Assembly: GCA_027491435.1 (NCBI GenBank)
Contig: JAOZFG010000035.1
Coordinates: 62,001-126,000, forward strand
From: Thermoproteota archaeon
GTDB taxonomy: Archaea; Korarchaeota; Korarchaeia; Korarchaeales; Korarchaeaceae
Length of the DNA stretch: 64,000 bases
Reading direction: 5' to 3'
The notes beneath the pieces are model-generated. The model was not told the origin of the DNA. It did no database searches and was given only the letters and a program-made list of their open reading frames with translations. Made by a program: the position numbers and the translations under genes. Of the stretch, positions 1-8,636 are shown piece by piece. Every line of letters starts with the position of its first letter. Position 1 is the stretch's first letter.

Positions 1-282
1 GAAGAACTCATTGAGGGGCTGGCCAGGGAACTGATAAGGAGGATACAGGAGATGAGAAAGGAGCTTGGCTTAACCATAGGGCTGGAGAGGATAGAGGTTT
101 ATATACAGGGAGGGGAGGCCGTAGCTAAGGCCGTGGAGTCCTACAGGGAGGACATAGCCTGGGACTCCGACGCTGACCTGGTAAAGGTGGTCTCTTCGGA
201 GGAGGAGGTTCCCTCCGAATCCTTTGGTAAGGAGTGGGATGTAAACGGGGAGCGTGTCTACATATGGGTGAGGAGAAAGTGA
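1..282 (+). CDS. ileS: Isoleucyl-tRNA synthetase, C-terminal end (partial)
   Basis: The reading frame is open from the first base and ends at 282, so only the last 93 or so residues are present. The stretch ELIRRIQEMRKELGL followed by ERIEVYI is typical of the C-terminal domain of archaeal and actinobacterial-type isoleucyl-tRNA synthetases (the DUF5915 region). The enzyme charges tRNA-Ile in the cytoplasm. The catalytic core lies outside the window. The next gene, aspS, overlaps its last 19 bases, suggesting that two synthetase genes are co-transcribed. A valyl or leucyl enzyme is less likely because this RRIQ...RKE...R.E.Y pattern is characteristic of IleRS. Confidence 0.75.
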   Translation, partial: EELIEGLARELIRRIQEMRKELGLTIGLERIEVYIQGGEAVAKAVESYREDIAWDSDADLVKVVSSEEEVPSESFGKEWDVNGERVYIWVRRK

Positions 283-1538
283 GAGTTCACGGTTGGGTTA
301 GCGAGATCAGGGAGTTGGGCAAGATCAGGTTCATCGTGCTGAGGAATTGGGAGCAGAAGGCACAGCTCACCTTAAAGAAAGGCGTGGTCCCAGATGAGCT
401 TTTCAAGATAACGGACGAGCTAACCCAGGAGTCTGTTATAGAGGCTGAAGGCGAGCTAGTTAAGGAGAAAAAGGCCAAGGCAGTGGACGTTGAGGTTATC
501 CCCCATAAAATAGTGGTGCACTCAATCTCAAGGCCCCAACTGCCCCTAGACCCCAACTGGAAGGTTCAAGCCCTCACCCCAACCAGGTTCGATAACAGGC
601 CCCTAGACCTGAGGAGGCCTGAGATTCAGTCTATATTCAAGATAGAGCACACCCTAATAAAGGGAATGGAGGACTGGCTCAGGGAGAACGGTTTCTTAAG
701 GGTATTCACCCCTGCGATAATAGGGGCCGCTAGCGAGAGTGGAGCTGAGGTCTTTGAGGTGAAGTACTTTGACAGGAAGGCTTACCTTAGGCAGGATCCA
801 CAGCTCCACAGGCAGCTGACCATAATAGGTGGATTTGAGAGGATATACGATTTGGGAGTCAACTGGAGGGCGGAGTTGAGCCACACGCCCAGGCACCTAA
901 GCGAGTTCAGGTCCATCGCTGTGGAGATGGCCTTCATAAGGGATGAGACCGACGTCATGAGAGTTGAGGAGGAGCTCGTGAAGGCTGGAATAAAGGCGGT
1001 GGTGGAGGAGAGACAGAAGGAGCTTGAACTTCTGGGAGTTAACCTGGAGGTCCCCAAAACCCCGTTCCCCGAGCTCAGGTTCCCCAAGGTCTACGACATA
1101 CTTGAAGAGATGGGCAAGCACGTGGAGTACGGCGAGGATTATGACACGGAGTCCGAGAGGCTCCTGTGGAAGTACGTGAAGGAGGAGTACGGCTCTGACT
1201 TCTTCTTCGTGAACAGATTCCCGTTCGCAGCCAAGCCCTTCTACGTTATGAAGGCCGAACCTCCCTGGGCCAGGAGCGTGGATCTCCTATACAAGGGGCT
1301 TGAGCTGAGCTCTGGTGGGCAGAGGGAGCACAGATACGAGGTGCTCATGGAGCAGATAAGGGAGAAGGGGCTCAGCCCCAAGAGCCTGGAGTGGTTTACC
1401 AAGTTCTTCGCCTACGGAGCGCCACCTCACGGAGGCTTTGCCATAGGCATAGAGAGGCTCATGATGAAGATGTTGAACCTTCAAAGCGTTAAGGAAGCCG
1501 CTCTCTTCCCGAGAGATCCAGAGAGGGTTCTGCCATAA
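264..1538 (+). CDS. aspS: Aspartyl-tRNA synthetase (class II, archaeal type)
   Basis: Charges tRNA-Asp (or tRNA-Asx) in the cytoplasm. Starting at ATG 264 the protein has 424 residues, normal for the archaeal family. An N-terminal OB-fold anticodon-binding domain (residues about 6-90, VHGWVSEIRELG) is followed by the class II core: motif 1 near residue 148 (FTPAII), motif 2 near 201-215 (WRAELSHTPRHLSEF, with the Arg and Glu that bind ATP and Asp), and motif 3 near the end (GIERLMMKM). An upstream ATG at 234 is possible but overlaps ileS more. A GTG at 279 preceded by GAGGAG is an alternative start. Whether the enzyme is strictly tRNA-Asp specific or also makes Asp-tRNA-Asn cannot be told from sequence alone. 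Confidence 0.93.
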   Translation: MGEEKVRVHGWVSEIRELGKIRFIVLRNWEQKAQLTLKKGVVPDELFKITDELTQESVIEAEGELVKEKKAKAVDVEVIPHKIVVHSISRPQLPLDPNWKVQALTPTRFDNRPLDLRRPEIQSIFKIEHTLIKGMEDWLRENGFLRVFTPAIIGAASESGAEVFEVKYFDRKAYLRQDPQLHRQLTIIGGFERIYDLGVNWRAELSHTPRHLSEFRSIAVEMAFIRDETDVMRVEEELVKAGIKAVVEERQKELELLGVNLEVPKTPFPELRFPKVYDILEEMGKHVEYGEDYDTESERLLWKYVKEEYGSDFFFVNRFPFAAKPFYVMKAEPPWARSVDLLYKGLELSSGGQREHRYEVLMEQIREKGLSPKSLEWFTKFFAYGAPPHGGFAIGIERLMMKMLNLQSVKEAALFPRDPERVLP

Positions 1539-1610
1539 AGGGGAAAGGTCCTCATTCGACGTTAGACGTTCAAACGTAAAATAGGGTGCTGCGGGGAAAA
1601 GGTTGAAGAA

Positions 1611-4016
1611 ATGAGGGCCGCCATACTGCTAACACTCCTGCTGCTGTCTCCTGTCGGAGCAGCGCTAGCTAGCGACGTCGTGTACTACTATGGGGAAGTA
1701 GTGCTGTTTGGGAGGGGGATCTCAGCACCTCCAACGGCCCACATTGGTTCAGCTGTAGTTTATGAGGTGGAGGTCCTCGCCGTCGGTCAGGGCGAAGAGC
1801 TGTCAATTTCCATCCCCCACTATAACAAGGTCAGGGTGAGCGGGCCCAACCTAACCTTCCTGTTTTCTGGAGAAGAGGAAGCCTACCAGGGTTTTCACAG
1901 GATAAAGCCGGTGATGGTGAAGGTCAGCCAAGAGATTGAAGGTGTATACGTGGAGAAGGGTAGAGAAGTTGTGAGCACGGTGGCGGCTGAGGTAGGAGGC
2001 AATATAACGGCAATTTTCAGGGGAGAGGAGGTTTCTGGAACCTGGGATGACAAGCTAAACAGCTGGATAATAGAACTCAACGATACCCTGTTGCAGGTGA
2101 CCTCCAACAACACCGCCACTGTGTTTGAGGAGGCCTTATCTGAAGGGGGGGATAACCTCACGTTAAGCTTGGATAACAAGGTTTACAAACTGGTCAAGCT
2201 CAGGCTTAGCCAAGGAAAGCTCATCTATGAGCTGGTGGGTCCGACGGTTAAGTCACTGGGCGAGTTTAGGGAAATACCTTTGGCTGAAATGGATTGGTCT
2301 TGGACCTATCTATGGTATAACTCCGGCTCTGAGAGCTTCCTTGTCAGGGCTAGGATACTAGGGCCTATGAAATACGTATACTTCACCCCGGAATGCCCTG
2401 AGTGCACGGTGAACGCCTCCTCAGGTGAGACGACTTTTGTGTTTGATGGGACTTTGAGAGCCTCCATTAATGGGGAGATAAGGGCCCCAGATTCCGCTTT
2501 AACTGGCAGTTACGTCAACGCCACTTTCGTTGTGGGAGAAGCTGACCAGGTAAACGTGCTCCTGCCGAGCGGAGAAGGCCTGATCTATAGGCCTGGCAAC
2601 CATTCGATTCCCCTGTCTGTCAGGTTCTACGTGCCACCAGTTACGGGGGAAGTGGAGTCCAGGTTCTTCCTGACGTGGTTTGCCTCGGGTAGAGCCTTCG
2701 GAATTTCTAAACAGATAAAGCTTGAAAGGGCTGTATCGGCTGAGTTGTTGAATGGGAGTGAGGTCATCCTCATACAGGGCAAGGGAGAAGTACAAGTTGT
2801 CGTGGAGAACTACTCGCCAAACCCCGTGAAGGTAGTCAACATGAGGATGACCGTATCCGAGGGGACCAGGACGTACCAGCTGATCTTCCCGGTGGACGTT
2901 GACGTCTACAGGGACCATTCAAAGCTTATAGCCCTGCCCCTGTCAATAAAGCCGGGGGTTTACAGGGCTTTCCTAGAGGCTGAGATTGAGGATCTGGTGA
3001 CGAGGAGGAACGTTACCCTCCCGATAGGGGAGCTCCTAGTCAGGTCCATAGGGGAGCTCCCGGTGAAGGTTAACCTCACGTTCTCTCCCTTAGTACCCAA
3101 CGTAGGCGATGAGGTCGTCCTAAAAGTTCTTATTAAGCCTAACATCGAAGTTAAGGATGTGGCTATAAAGGTGAGGAGTGAGCCTGGGCTGAAGAGCCTA
3201 AATCGGACATCGGTTAAGTTGGATAAGGTTAAATCCGACATAGTAGAGGAGTTCAAGTTCAAGGCCGTCGATCCTGGCACCTCGAAGGTAATCGTGCAGG
3301 TCGATTACAGGCTGCCCGATGGTAGAGCTGGCTCGGTGAGGGACCAGGTGAGCGTCCCCGTCGGGGGGGTTAGGGGAAAGGTTTTCGTGAACTCTAACGT
3401 GTCTAAGGTGTTCGTTGGGCAGGAGTTCCCCCTTGTAGTTATGGTCAAAGATTGTGAGGGCGAGGCCGAGGTTCACCTGCCTAGATGGGTTAAGGTAGTG
3501 AGGGTTAATGGGGAGGTCGAGGGCAACGTCGTCAAGTTCAACGCCCCCGGTGACCTCTACATGACTTTGAGCGTGGAGAAGCCGGGCAACTACACCATAC
3601 CCACTTACGTGGCCGTCAACGGCTCCATAATACCGACTAACCCTGTGAGGGTGGAAGTTTCAGGTCCTATGGGCGAGAAGGAGAAGCGATCCCTCCTGTC
3701 CAAAGTAGCGGAGCTCAAGAGGAGGTTCAAGACCGTTAAAGAAGCTCTCTCTAGCAAGGAGGCCGAGGCCGTTGACAGGCTGGAGAGGATGTTCAGCGAG
3801 TTAGATGAGGCCCTGAACTCTGGGAATGTCAGGAGGGCTGAATCCCTCATATCAGAGATAGATAAGGAGATTTCGAAGCTTGAGGGCAAGATATCGGAGG
3901 CTGGCATCCTAAAGAACTTAATGAGTTACGTTCTCATAGGATTCGTATTAGCTGTGATAGCCGCAATGGTAATCATCCTGAAGTTCAGGGGGAAGGAAAG
4001 GCTTGAAACTCCGTGA
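1611..4016 (+). CDS. Large secreted or surface-anchored protein with C-terminal membrane anchor
   Basis: 801 residues. The first 20 residues form a signal peptide (hydrophobic LLTLLLLSPVGAALA). A long beta-rich extracellular region carries many N-glycosylation sequons (NxS/T), consistent with repeated Ig-like, CARDB or COG1361 modules (for example near residues 330-480 and 490-600). Residues about 690-765 form a charged coiled coil (KVAELKRRFKTVKEAL). It ends with one membrane helix (YVLIGFVLAVIAAMVIIL) and a short basic cytoplasmic tail. This is the architecture of archaeal cell-surface proteins related to S-layer or cell-adhesion proteins. No enzyme motif was seen. The gene overlaps the next one by 14 bases, so the two may be translationally coupled. 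The exact function is unknown. Confidence 0.8.
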   Translation: MRAAILLTLLLLSPVGAALASDVVYYYGEVVLFGRGISAPPTAHIGSAVVYEVEVLAVGQGEELSISIPHYNKVRVSGPNLTFLFSGEEEAYQGFHRIKPVMVKVSQEIEGVYVEKGREVVSTVAAEVGGNITAIFRGEEVSGTWDDKLNSWIIELNDTLLQVTSNNTATVFEEALSEGGDNLTLSLDNKVYKLVKLRLSQGKLIYELVGPTVKSLGEFREIPLAEMDWSWTYLWYNSGSESFLVRARILGPMKYVYFTPECPECTVNASSGETTFVFDGTLRASINGEIRAPDSALTGSYVNATFVVGEADQVNVLLPSGEGLIYRPGNHSIPLSVRFYVPPVTGEVESRFFLTWFASGRAFGISKQIKLERAVSAELLNGSEVILIQGKGEVQVVVENYSPNPVKVVNMRMTVSEGTRTYQLIFPVDVDVYRDHSKLIALPLSIKPGVYRAFLEAEIEDLVTRRNVTLPIGELLVRSIGELPVKVNLTFSPLVPNVGDEVVLKVLIKPNIEVKDVAIKVRSEPGLKSLNRTSVKLDKVKSDIVEEFKFKAVDPGTSKVIVQVDYRLPDGRAGSVRDQVSVPVGGVRGKVFVNSNVSKVFVGQEFPLVVMVKDCEGEAEVHLPRWVKVVRVNGEVEGNVVKFNAPGDLYMTLSVEKPGNYTIPTYVAVNGSIIPTNPVRVEVSGPMGEKEKRSLLSKVAELKRRFKTVKEALSSKEAEAVDRLERMFSELDEALNSGNVRRAESLISEIDKEISKLEGKISEAGILKNLMSYVLIGFVLAVIAAMVIILKFRGKERLETP

Positions 4017-5055
4017 GTGGGCTTCCTCACAGGCCTCTAAGGTTAGAGACTCGTTGGCGGGTGTGGATAAGGCTTTGATACTCTACCCACCCTCTCCTGA
4101 CGGGATAGCCTCAAACGTGATAGTGGGGGAGCTCATAAGCCAGTTAGGCGTTGAGGTGAGCGAGCAGCCAATAACGCCCGAGCTCATGATAGAAGTCATC
4201 CCCTACAACATAGGGGTGGTTGATTCCATAGTCTTCGTGGACATCCTGCCCAACGGGCCAGGGTTGTTGAAACTGGCCGTAAACGAGTTCAAGTCGGTAA
4301 TGGCTTTTGATCACGGGGGCATGCCATACGAGATGCCCCCTTTTGTCAGGATAAATCCATTTGAACCTGGGGTCTCCACGAGCCTGATATCTTACCTAGT
4401 ATCCGTCTCTATGAACGGTGAGAACGAAATTTTGTCGTGGATTTCCGTGGCTGGCTTCTACGGTGAGTGCAGCTCGATTGATTGTGAGGAGGTGAGGAAA
4501 GAGGCTCAACTCTTCTGGCCTGACCTAACTGATGATCAGATAAGCCTCTTACAGGACTCCCTGGTGTCGGCATCTTACCTGGGGGAGGACTGGATACAGA
4601 TCGCCTCTGCCGCCTTACAGGAGTCCTATGATGATCCTTCTTGGTTCCTCACTGGTAATTCAGCCACTTCAAGCGTGATAAAGTCTAGAGTGGAGGAGAC
4701 CAAGCAGAGGATAAAGGAGCTACTTTCTGAGAGGCCCCGCTCCTTCTCAGGACTCCTGGCCTGGGAGGTTGACGAGGCCTTCAAGAGGGACGTCATCTCC
4801 CTTATAGCCCACACAGAGCTTGAGATCCCCACAGCCACATACCACGTGGACGAGCCGCTGGGCCTAGTGTCAGTAAGGTTTGATCACAGGATAAACCCTG
4901 TAAACGAGGTAAGGAAGTCCCTCTCCGGAGTTGAACACTCATTTTACGGGGGCTGGGGTTTCCTGTCCATGATAGTCGATTCCGCCCACCTGGAGTTCGC
5001 TTTAAACACCGTGAGTAAAATATTAAGGGAATCTTCTGGTGGTTCAATAAGGTAA
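4003..5055 (+). CDS. Degenerate DHH-family (RecJ/Cdc45-like) protein
   Basis: 350 residues from TTG 4003, which is preceded by the purine-rich site GGGGGAAGG. The N-terminal half has a DHH-fold outline: a motif I remnant SPDGIAS (residues about 31-37; active enzymes have an HxDxDG-type sequence), a motif II-like VDILPN, and DHGG near residue 103 in place of DHH. The C-terminal part has a DHHA1-like end in which the usual GGGH is replaced by GGWG. Several metal-binding Asp/His positions are therefore missing. It may be an inactive DHH homologue acting as a binding or replication-scaffold protein, as Cdc45 does, but that is inference. An intact DHH enzyme is encoded at 60899-61867. The gene overlaps the surface-protein gene upstream. 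Confidence 0.6.
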   Translation: MKLREWASSQASKVRDSLAGVDKALILYPPSPDGIASNVIVGELISQLGVEVSEQPITPELMIEVIPYNIGVVDSIVFVDILPNGPGLLKLAVNEFKSVMAFDHGGMPYEMPPFVRINPFEPGVSTSLISYLVSVSMNGENEILSWISVAGFYGECSSIDCEEVRKEAQLFWPDLTDDQISLLQDSLVSASYLGEDWIQIASAALQESYDDPSWFLTGNSATSSVIKSRVEETKQRIKELLSERPRSFSGLLAWEVDEAFKRDVISLIAHTELEIPTATYHVDEPLGLVSVRFDHRINPVNEVRKSLSGVEHSFYGGWGFLSMIVDSAHLEFALNTVSKILRESSGGSIR

Positions 5056-5078
5056 TGCCGATGGGAGGATGAGATGGG

Positions 5079-5405
5079 TTGCCCATTAGAATTGCAGTTG
5101 CCACAGATGATGGTAAATTCGTGAAGGAAGGCCCCTTCCACGAAGCTAAATACTTTGCAATATATGAGGTATCTGGTAGAAGCCCTACCAGGATTGAGTT
5201 GAGGGTCAACACCAGGAGGGGCTCCAGGAGAGGTCCCTCTTCAGTTCTCGAAATACTGAGGGATTGCGAGGTGCTCATATCCAAGAGCTTCGACGCCGAG
5301 TCTAGGGAGGTCATAGAGTCGAGGGGCATAATAACCCTTGAGACTGACAGCAAGGAGCTGGAATCGGCTGTTTTAGAGGTAGCGGAGAAGCTTGCCAGGC
5401 TTTAA
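5079..5405 (+). CDS. NifX/NifB-type dinitrogenase iron-molybdenum cofactor domain protein
   Basis: 108 residues from TTG 5079, preceded by GGGAGGATGA. The N-terminal pattern IRIAVATDDGKFVKEGPFHEAKYFAIYEV, then a central IL..CEVLISKSF and a C-terminal TDSKELESAV, fits the small Nitro_FeMo-Co domain family that binds iron-sulfur or iron-molybdenum clusters or similar cargo. Stand-alone members are common in anaerobic archaea that do not fix nitrogen, and their role is mostly unknown. No nif gene is nearby. The gene ends inside the start of the thg1-like gene (14-base overlap), so the two are probably co-transcribed. Confidence 0.7.
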   Translation: MPIRIAVATDDGKFVKEGPFHEAKYFAIYEVSGRSPTRIELRVNTRRGSRRGPSSVLEILRDCEVLISKSFDAESREVIESRGIITLETDSKELESAVLEVAEKLARL

Positions 5406-6132
5406 GGTTGACTGGAAGTCCAGAGAGATATTTTCCAAGCTCCACGTCCCCCCAGACCTGCCGGTGGTGATAAGGGTTGATGGGTGGAATTTCCACGACG
5501 TGAGCGAGAGGGCGAGGCTGAACAGGCCCTTCGACAAGAGGCTGATTAAGTCCCTGGTGATGGCCTCCGTTAGGGTCATTAGGTCAGGGCTTCCTGTGGT
5601 ATTTGCTTTTTCCTTCTCCGACGAGATTTCCTACGTGCTGGAGCCCCCCCTTCCCTGGGGAGGCCGGGTCGAAAAGCTAGTTTCGGTGCTGGCATCTCTA
5701 ACCTCTTCCACCGTTTCCAGATGGCTGGGCACGCTCACCTCCTTCGACGGCAGGGTTGTAGTGTTAAAAAGAGAGGAGATCTCTGACTACCTGAACTGGA
5801 GGCAAATGGAGGCCTGGAGGAACGCATTGAACTCTTATGCCTTGTTGGCTTTGGAGGCTGAGGGATATAGGGGCAGGGATGCGGCTGAGAAGTTGAGGGG
5901 GATGAAAGCCCCGGAGCTACACGACCTCATATTTAAGACCCTGAAGGTCAACGTGGCCAAGGTGCCGGCCTGGCAGCGAAGGGGCGTCGTCGTCAGGAGG
6001 AAGAGGTACCTGAAGAGGGTAAACGAAGGCGTCGTCAGGAGGAAGATCACCGTCGACTGGAGCCCTCCCCTCTTCTCCACAGAGGAAGGCCGGAGGTACG
6101 TGTTAGAGGCCTTGGAAAAGGATAAAAGGTAG
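5392..6132 (+). CDS. tRNA-His guanylyltransferase family protein (Thg1-like 3'-5' polymerase)
   Basis: 246 residues from TTG 5392 with GGAGAAG just upstream. It carries the Thg1 signature RVDGWNFH (residues about 24-31; the first metal-binding Asp is in VDG) and the second catalytic acidic pair in SDEISYV near residue 82. Thg1 enzymes add nucleotides in the 3'-5' direction. Eukaryotic Thg1 adds G-1 to tRNA-His, while archaeal Thg1-like proteins copy a template and can repair tRNA 5' ends. The C-terminal half contains the conserved NDLI-like region (LHDLIFK). Which tRNA substrate this one uses cannot be read from the sequence. It overlaps the NifX-like gene by 14 bases. Confidence 0.85.
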   Translation: MPGFKVDWKSREIFSKLHVPPDLPVVIRVDGWNFHDVSERARLNRPFDKRLIKSLVMASVRVIRSGLPVVFAFSFSDEISYVLEPPLPWGGRVEKLVSVLASLTSSTVSRWLGTLTSFDGRVVVLKREEISDYLNWRQMEAWRNALNSYALLALEAEGYRGRDAAEKLRGMKAPELHDLIFKTLKVNVAKVPAWQRRGVVVRRKRYLKRVNEGVVRRKITVDWSPPLFSTEEGRRYVLEALEKDKR

Positions 6133-6148
6133 GAGTTCCCCGAGGCCT

Positions 6149-6655
6149 ATGCTGCTGGGTATAATATCAGACACTCATGATGACCTGGACGTCATAGATA
6201 GAGCTTTAGAGCTCTTTCAGAAGTACGGGGTTGACGAGGTAATTCACCTGGGCGACTTGGTCTCTCCATTCGCCCTAAAGCCCTTCATAAATTCGGGTAT
6301 ACCCACTACCCTGTTCAGGGGGAACAACGACGCCGAAGCCCTAACAGCGGTCATGGCCCTAAAGGAGGAGGTGAACTACATGCCGGCCCCGGCCTTACTG
6401 GAGAGGGGGGAGTCACGCATCCTGGCCTTCCACGGGTTCGGTCCCAAGGATTTGACCAAGTTGGTAGCAATCAAGTTGGCCGAGACCGGTCAGTACGATT
6501 TCGTAATTTACGGGCACACCCATGAGGTGCACCTTGAGGATATCGGGAAGACCAAGGTCCTAAACCCGGGTGAGGCGTGTGGGAAGCTAACGGGTAAGAG
6601 GACCGTGGCCTTGCTCGACACTTACGAGAAGAGCGCTGAAATACTGGAACTTTAA
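6149..6655 (+). CDS. YfcE/MJ0936-type metallophosphodiesterase
   Basis: 168 residues, the usual length for the small YfcE/MJ0936 calcineurin-like phosphodiesterases. The metal ligands are all visible: the N-terminal DTHDD (GIISDTHDD), HLGDLV near residue 40, GNND near 64, FHGFG near 92 and GHTHE near 124. These enzymes hydrolyse phosphodiesters in vitro with Mn or Ni; the natural substrate is unknown. It follows thg1 by 16 bases and is probably in the same operon. The stop codon overlaps the stop of the convergent gene on the other strand by 4 bases. Confidence 0.9.
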   Translation: MLLGIISDTHDDLDVIDRALELFQKYGVDEVIHLGDLVSPFALKPFINSGIPTTLFRGNNDAEALTAVMALKEEVNYMPAPALLERGESRILAFHGFGPKDLTKLVAIKLAETGQYDFVIYGHTHEVHLEDIGKTKVLNPGEACGKLTGKRTVALLDTYEKSAEILEL

Positions 6656-7647
6656 CCTTTTTTGGAGATTCTCCTGAGCATTATGAGGTAGGCGAGGAGC
6701 CCGAAAACCAGCTCGTTTATGAAGACCGTTATCGTGGAGGAGAGCAGGGTTATAGCTAAAGCTACCTCCTTACTTATTCCCAGGGCTGCAAGCATGCCTG
6801 TCATGGCCCATTCCCTGACGCCCGTGTTTCCGGGGATGCCTATCGGTATGAGCACCAGGATTATGGAGACAGAGTATATGAAGGCCCCCAAGAATGGGTC
6901 CAGGGATATGCCCATGGCCGAGAAGTAGATGAATATGGGCAACATGTCGAACAGCCAGTTTAGGAATGAGCAGGTTAGCGACTTTGCCAGCTTGCCTCTC
7001 TGCCTCAGTAGCCTGTTGAAGGTGCTCACGTACTCCCTGACTTGATCCTTAGCCCCGGACAAGTCTCTCTTGAAGGCTCTCTCTATTAAGCCAATTAACT
7101 TGAGGAGGAAGCTCTCGCTCATGCTTATCTTAACTATCCCAACGATCAGGAGGACCATCATTATAACTGCGCTTATGATGCCTGTAGTCAGGTCGCCGGG
7201 AGACCCAAGGTGGGAGAAGAAGAAGGACATGCCCAGCACGATGCTCACCAGGAAGGGTATTATCATGACCACCCTGTGAGCCACGACGGTAGAGGTAGCC
7301 TTGCCGGCCTGCAGGTTGGCCCTCTTATTTATCAGGTAGATCCTGAGGACCTCGCCTGAGGCGGAGCCTGTGGGGATGAGTAGGTTCATGAAGAGGCTGG
7401 CCCAGCTTATCAGGAAGACGTCTATAAAGCCGACCTTCTCATCTAGGAGGACGTACCATCCAAGAGCATAGAAGAATACGCCTAGGTGTATGGAAAGGAA
7501 GGCTAGAAGGACCGGAACGGGCCCAACTTCAGCTATCTTTTCCATAGCCCCCTCCAGGTCAAAGGCCGCTAACAGGGGGATTATGAGCACCAGCCCTAGA
7601 AGCATTAGCAACACTGTCTTTCGGCTTACGGCAGGCTTCTCGTGCAT
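6652..7647 (-). CDS. Flippase-like membrane protein (LPG synthase transmembrane family, UPF0104)
   Basis: About 331 residues from ATG 7647; a TTG one codon upstream is possible. It has eight or so hydrophobic helices and the family features SWASLFMNLLIPTGSASGEVLRIYL near residues 83-107 and a C-terminal IPIGIPGNTGVREWAM. This is the lysylphosphatidylglycerol-synthase transmembrane/AglD-like fold, a polytopic family linked to lipid or glycolipid transfer across the membrane. No soluble synthase domain is attached, so a lipid or dolichol-type flippase role is the best guess. A TATA box at 7669-7676 sits about 26 bases before ATG 7647, which supports a leaderless mRNA and this start. Confidence 0.82.
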   Translation of the reverse strand: MHEKPAVSRKTVLLMLLGLVLIIPLLAAFDLEGAMEKIAEVGPVPVLLAFLSIHLGVFFYALGWYVLLDEKVGFIDVFLISWASLFMNLLIPTGSASGEVLRIYLINKRANLQAGKATSTVVAHRVVMIIPFLVSIVLGMSFFFSHLGSPGDLTTGIISAVIMMVLLIVGIVKISMSESFLLKLIGLIERAFKRDLSGAKDQVREYVSTFNRLLRQRGKLAKSLTCSFLNWLFDMLPIFIYFSAMGISLDPFLGAFIYSVSIILVLIPIGIPGNTGVREWAMTGMLAALGISKEVALAITLLSSTITVFINELVFGLLAYLIMLRRISKKG

Positions 7648-7668
7648 CAAGATCCCTAGAGACGCTTC

Positions 7669-7676
7669 TATAAAAG
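7669..7676 (-). promoter_or_regulatory. TATA box for the flippase-like gene
   Basis: CTTTTATA on the minus strand is centred about 26 bases upstream of ATG 7647. This is the archaeal TATA-to-start distance and implies transcription begins at the start codon. The same bases read TATAAAAG on the plus strand, but no plus-strand gene follows. Confidence 0.6.
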
Positions 7677-7727
7677 ATTTATTGTAAAAACGAGAATGGT
7701 AAAGGAAGTCTCTAGGAGAAGTCGAAC

Positions 7728-8636
7728 CTATTCCCAGTATGAGATGAACTCCATCGCGGCTATCTCATCCCAGCTTGGGAGGCTCAAAGTCGTGCCTGGC
7801 CTGCTTATCTTCAGGGCCGCAGCTGAGTTGGCCAGCCTTATGGACCTTAACACTTCAAAGCCCCTGTGTCTAGCTACTAAGTAGGCCGCGGCGAACACGT
7901 CTCCAGCCCCTGTGGTGTCCACGACCTTGACGTCTATGGCCTTGACGTCTATCAGTTCCCCGTCCGCCCAGGCTATGGCGCCGCCGGACCCCTTCTTTAT
8001 TATCACCTCATCTGGGCCCTCCCTGCCTATCTTCTTCGCCGCCTCAACCAAATCTTCCTCTTTCGATAGGAGCTTAGCCTCTTTAGCGTTGAGAAATATC
8101 CTCTTAACCCTCTTAACCAGGTTCCAGACCTCGTATGAGTTTTTACGTAACACCCTAGTCCCGGGATCCCAAGAGACCTCCTTGGTGAGCTCAGTCACCG
8201 CCCTGGCTATTGGCACCTCAACGCTGGCCATGTGAACCTCGTCCGCCACCCTTAACACCTCCTCCCTTTCCATTATGTCCTTGGGACTTAGCTCCAGGTT
8301 AGCTCCTAGGCTCTCTATCATCCTCCTGGACTCTCCCAGGACGTTGAGCACTACGACAATTCCAGTTCTCCTCCCGTCCACCACCTTGACGTGTTCCACG
8401 TCTACCCCGCCCTCCCTCATGCTCTTCAGATAGAGCTCCCCCAAGGTATCGTTGCCGACAGAAGCTATCATGGCGACCTTGGCCCCTAGCTTAGAGGCCG
8501 CCAGGGCGAAGTTTGAAGCCGAACCTCCCGAAGTGACTGTAGCCGCTAAGGAGGGAACTGATTCATCCTGATCTGGTATTCTCTCAACAAAAACCGTTAT
8601 GTCCACGTTGGCGTTGCCCACGGACACGAACCTCAT
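7728..8636 (-). CDS. PfkB/ribokinase-family sugar kinase
   Basis: 302 residues. The N-terminal PfkB signature is SGGSASNFALAASKLGAKV (residues about 36-54), and the C-terminal signature with the catalytic Asp is VDTTGAGDVFAAAYL (about 239-253). The enzyme phosphorylates a sugar or nucleoside using ATP. The substrate (ribose, fructose, adenosine or another) cannot be decided from the motifs. It overlaps tmk by 4 bases (ATGA), so it is transcribed from the tmk promoter. Proximity to tmk and the divergent prs would suit a nucleoside or ribose kinase, which is inference from context. Confidence 0.87.
   Translation of the reverse strand: MRFVSVGNANVDITVFVERIPDQDESVPSLAATVTSGGSASNFALAASKLGAKVAMIASVGNDTLGELYLKSMREGGVDVEHVKVVDGRRTGIVVVLNVLGESRRMIESLGANLELSPKDIMEREEVLRVADEVHMASVEVPIARAVTELTKEVSWDPGTRVLRKNSYEVWNLVKRVKRIFLNAKEAKLLSKEEDLVEAAKKIGREGPDEVIIKKGSGGAIAWADGELIDVKAIDVKVVDTTGAGDVFAAAYLVARHRGFEVLRSIRLANSAAALKISRPGTTLSLPSWDEIAAMEFISYWE

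Noticed and set aside
2499..2918. Minus-strand ORFs over the large surface-protein gene and similar long shadow ORFs elsewhere (for example 41521-42294, 55795-56592)
   Set aside because: They lie opposite well-supported genes, have no ribosome site or promoter and show no recognisable protein pattern.
5079..5405. Evidence for nitrogen fixation from the NifX/NifB-like domain
   Set aside because: No nifHDKEN genes are in the window and stand-alone domains of this kind are common in non-fixing anaerobes.
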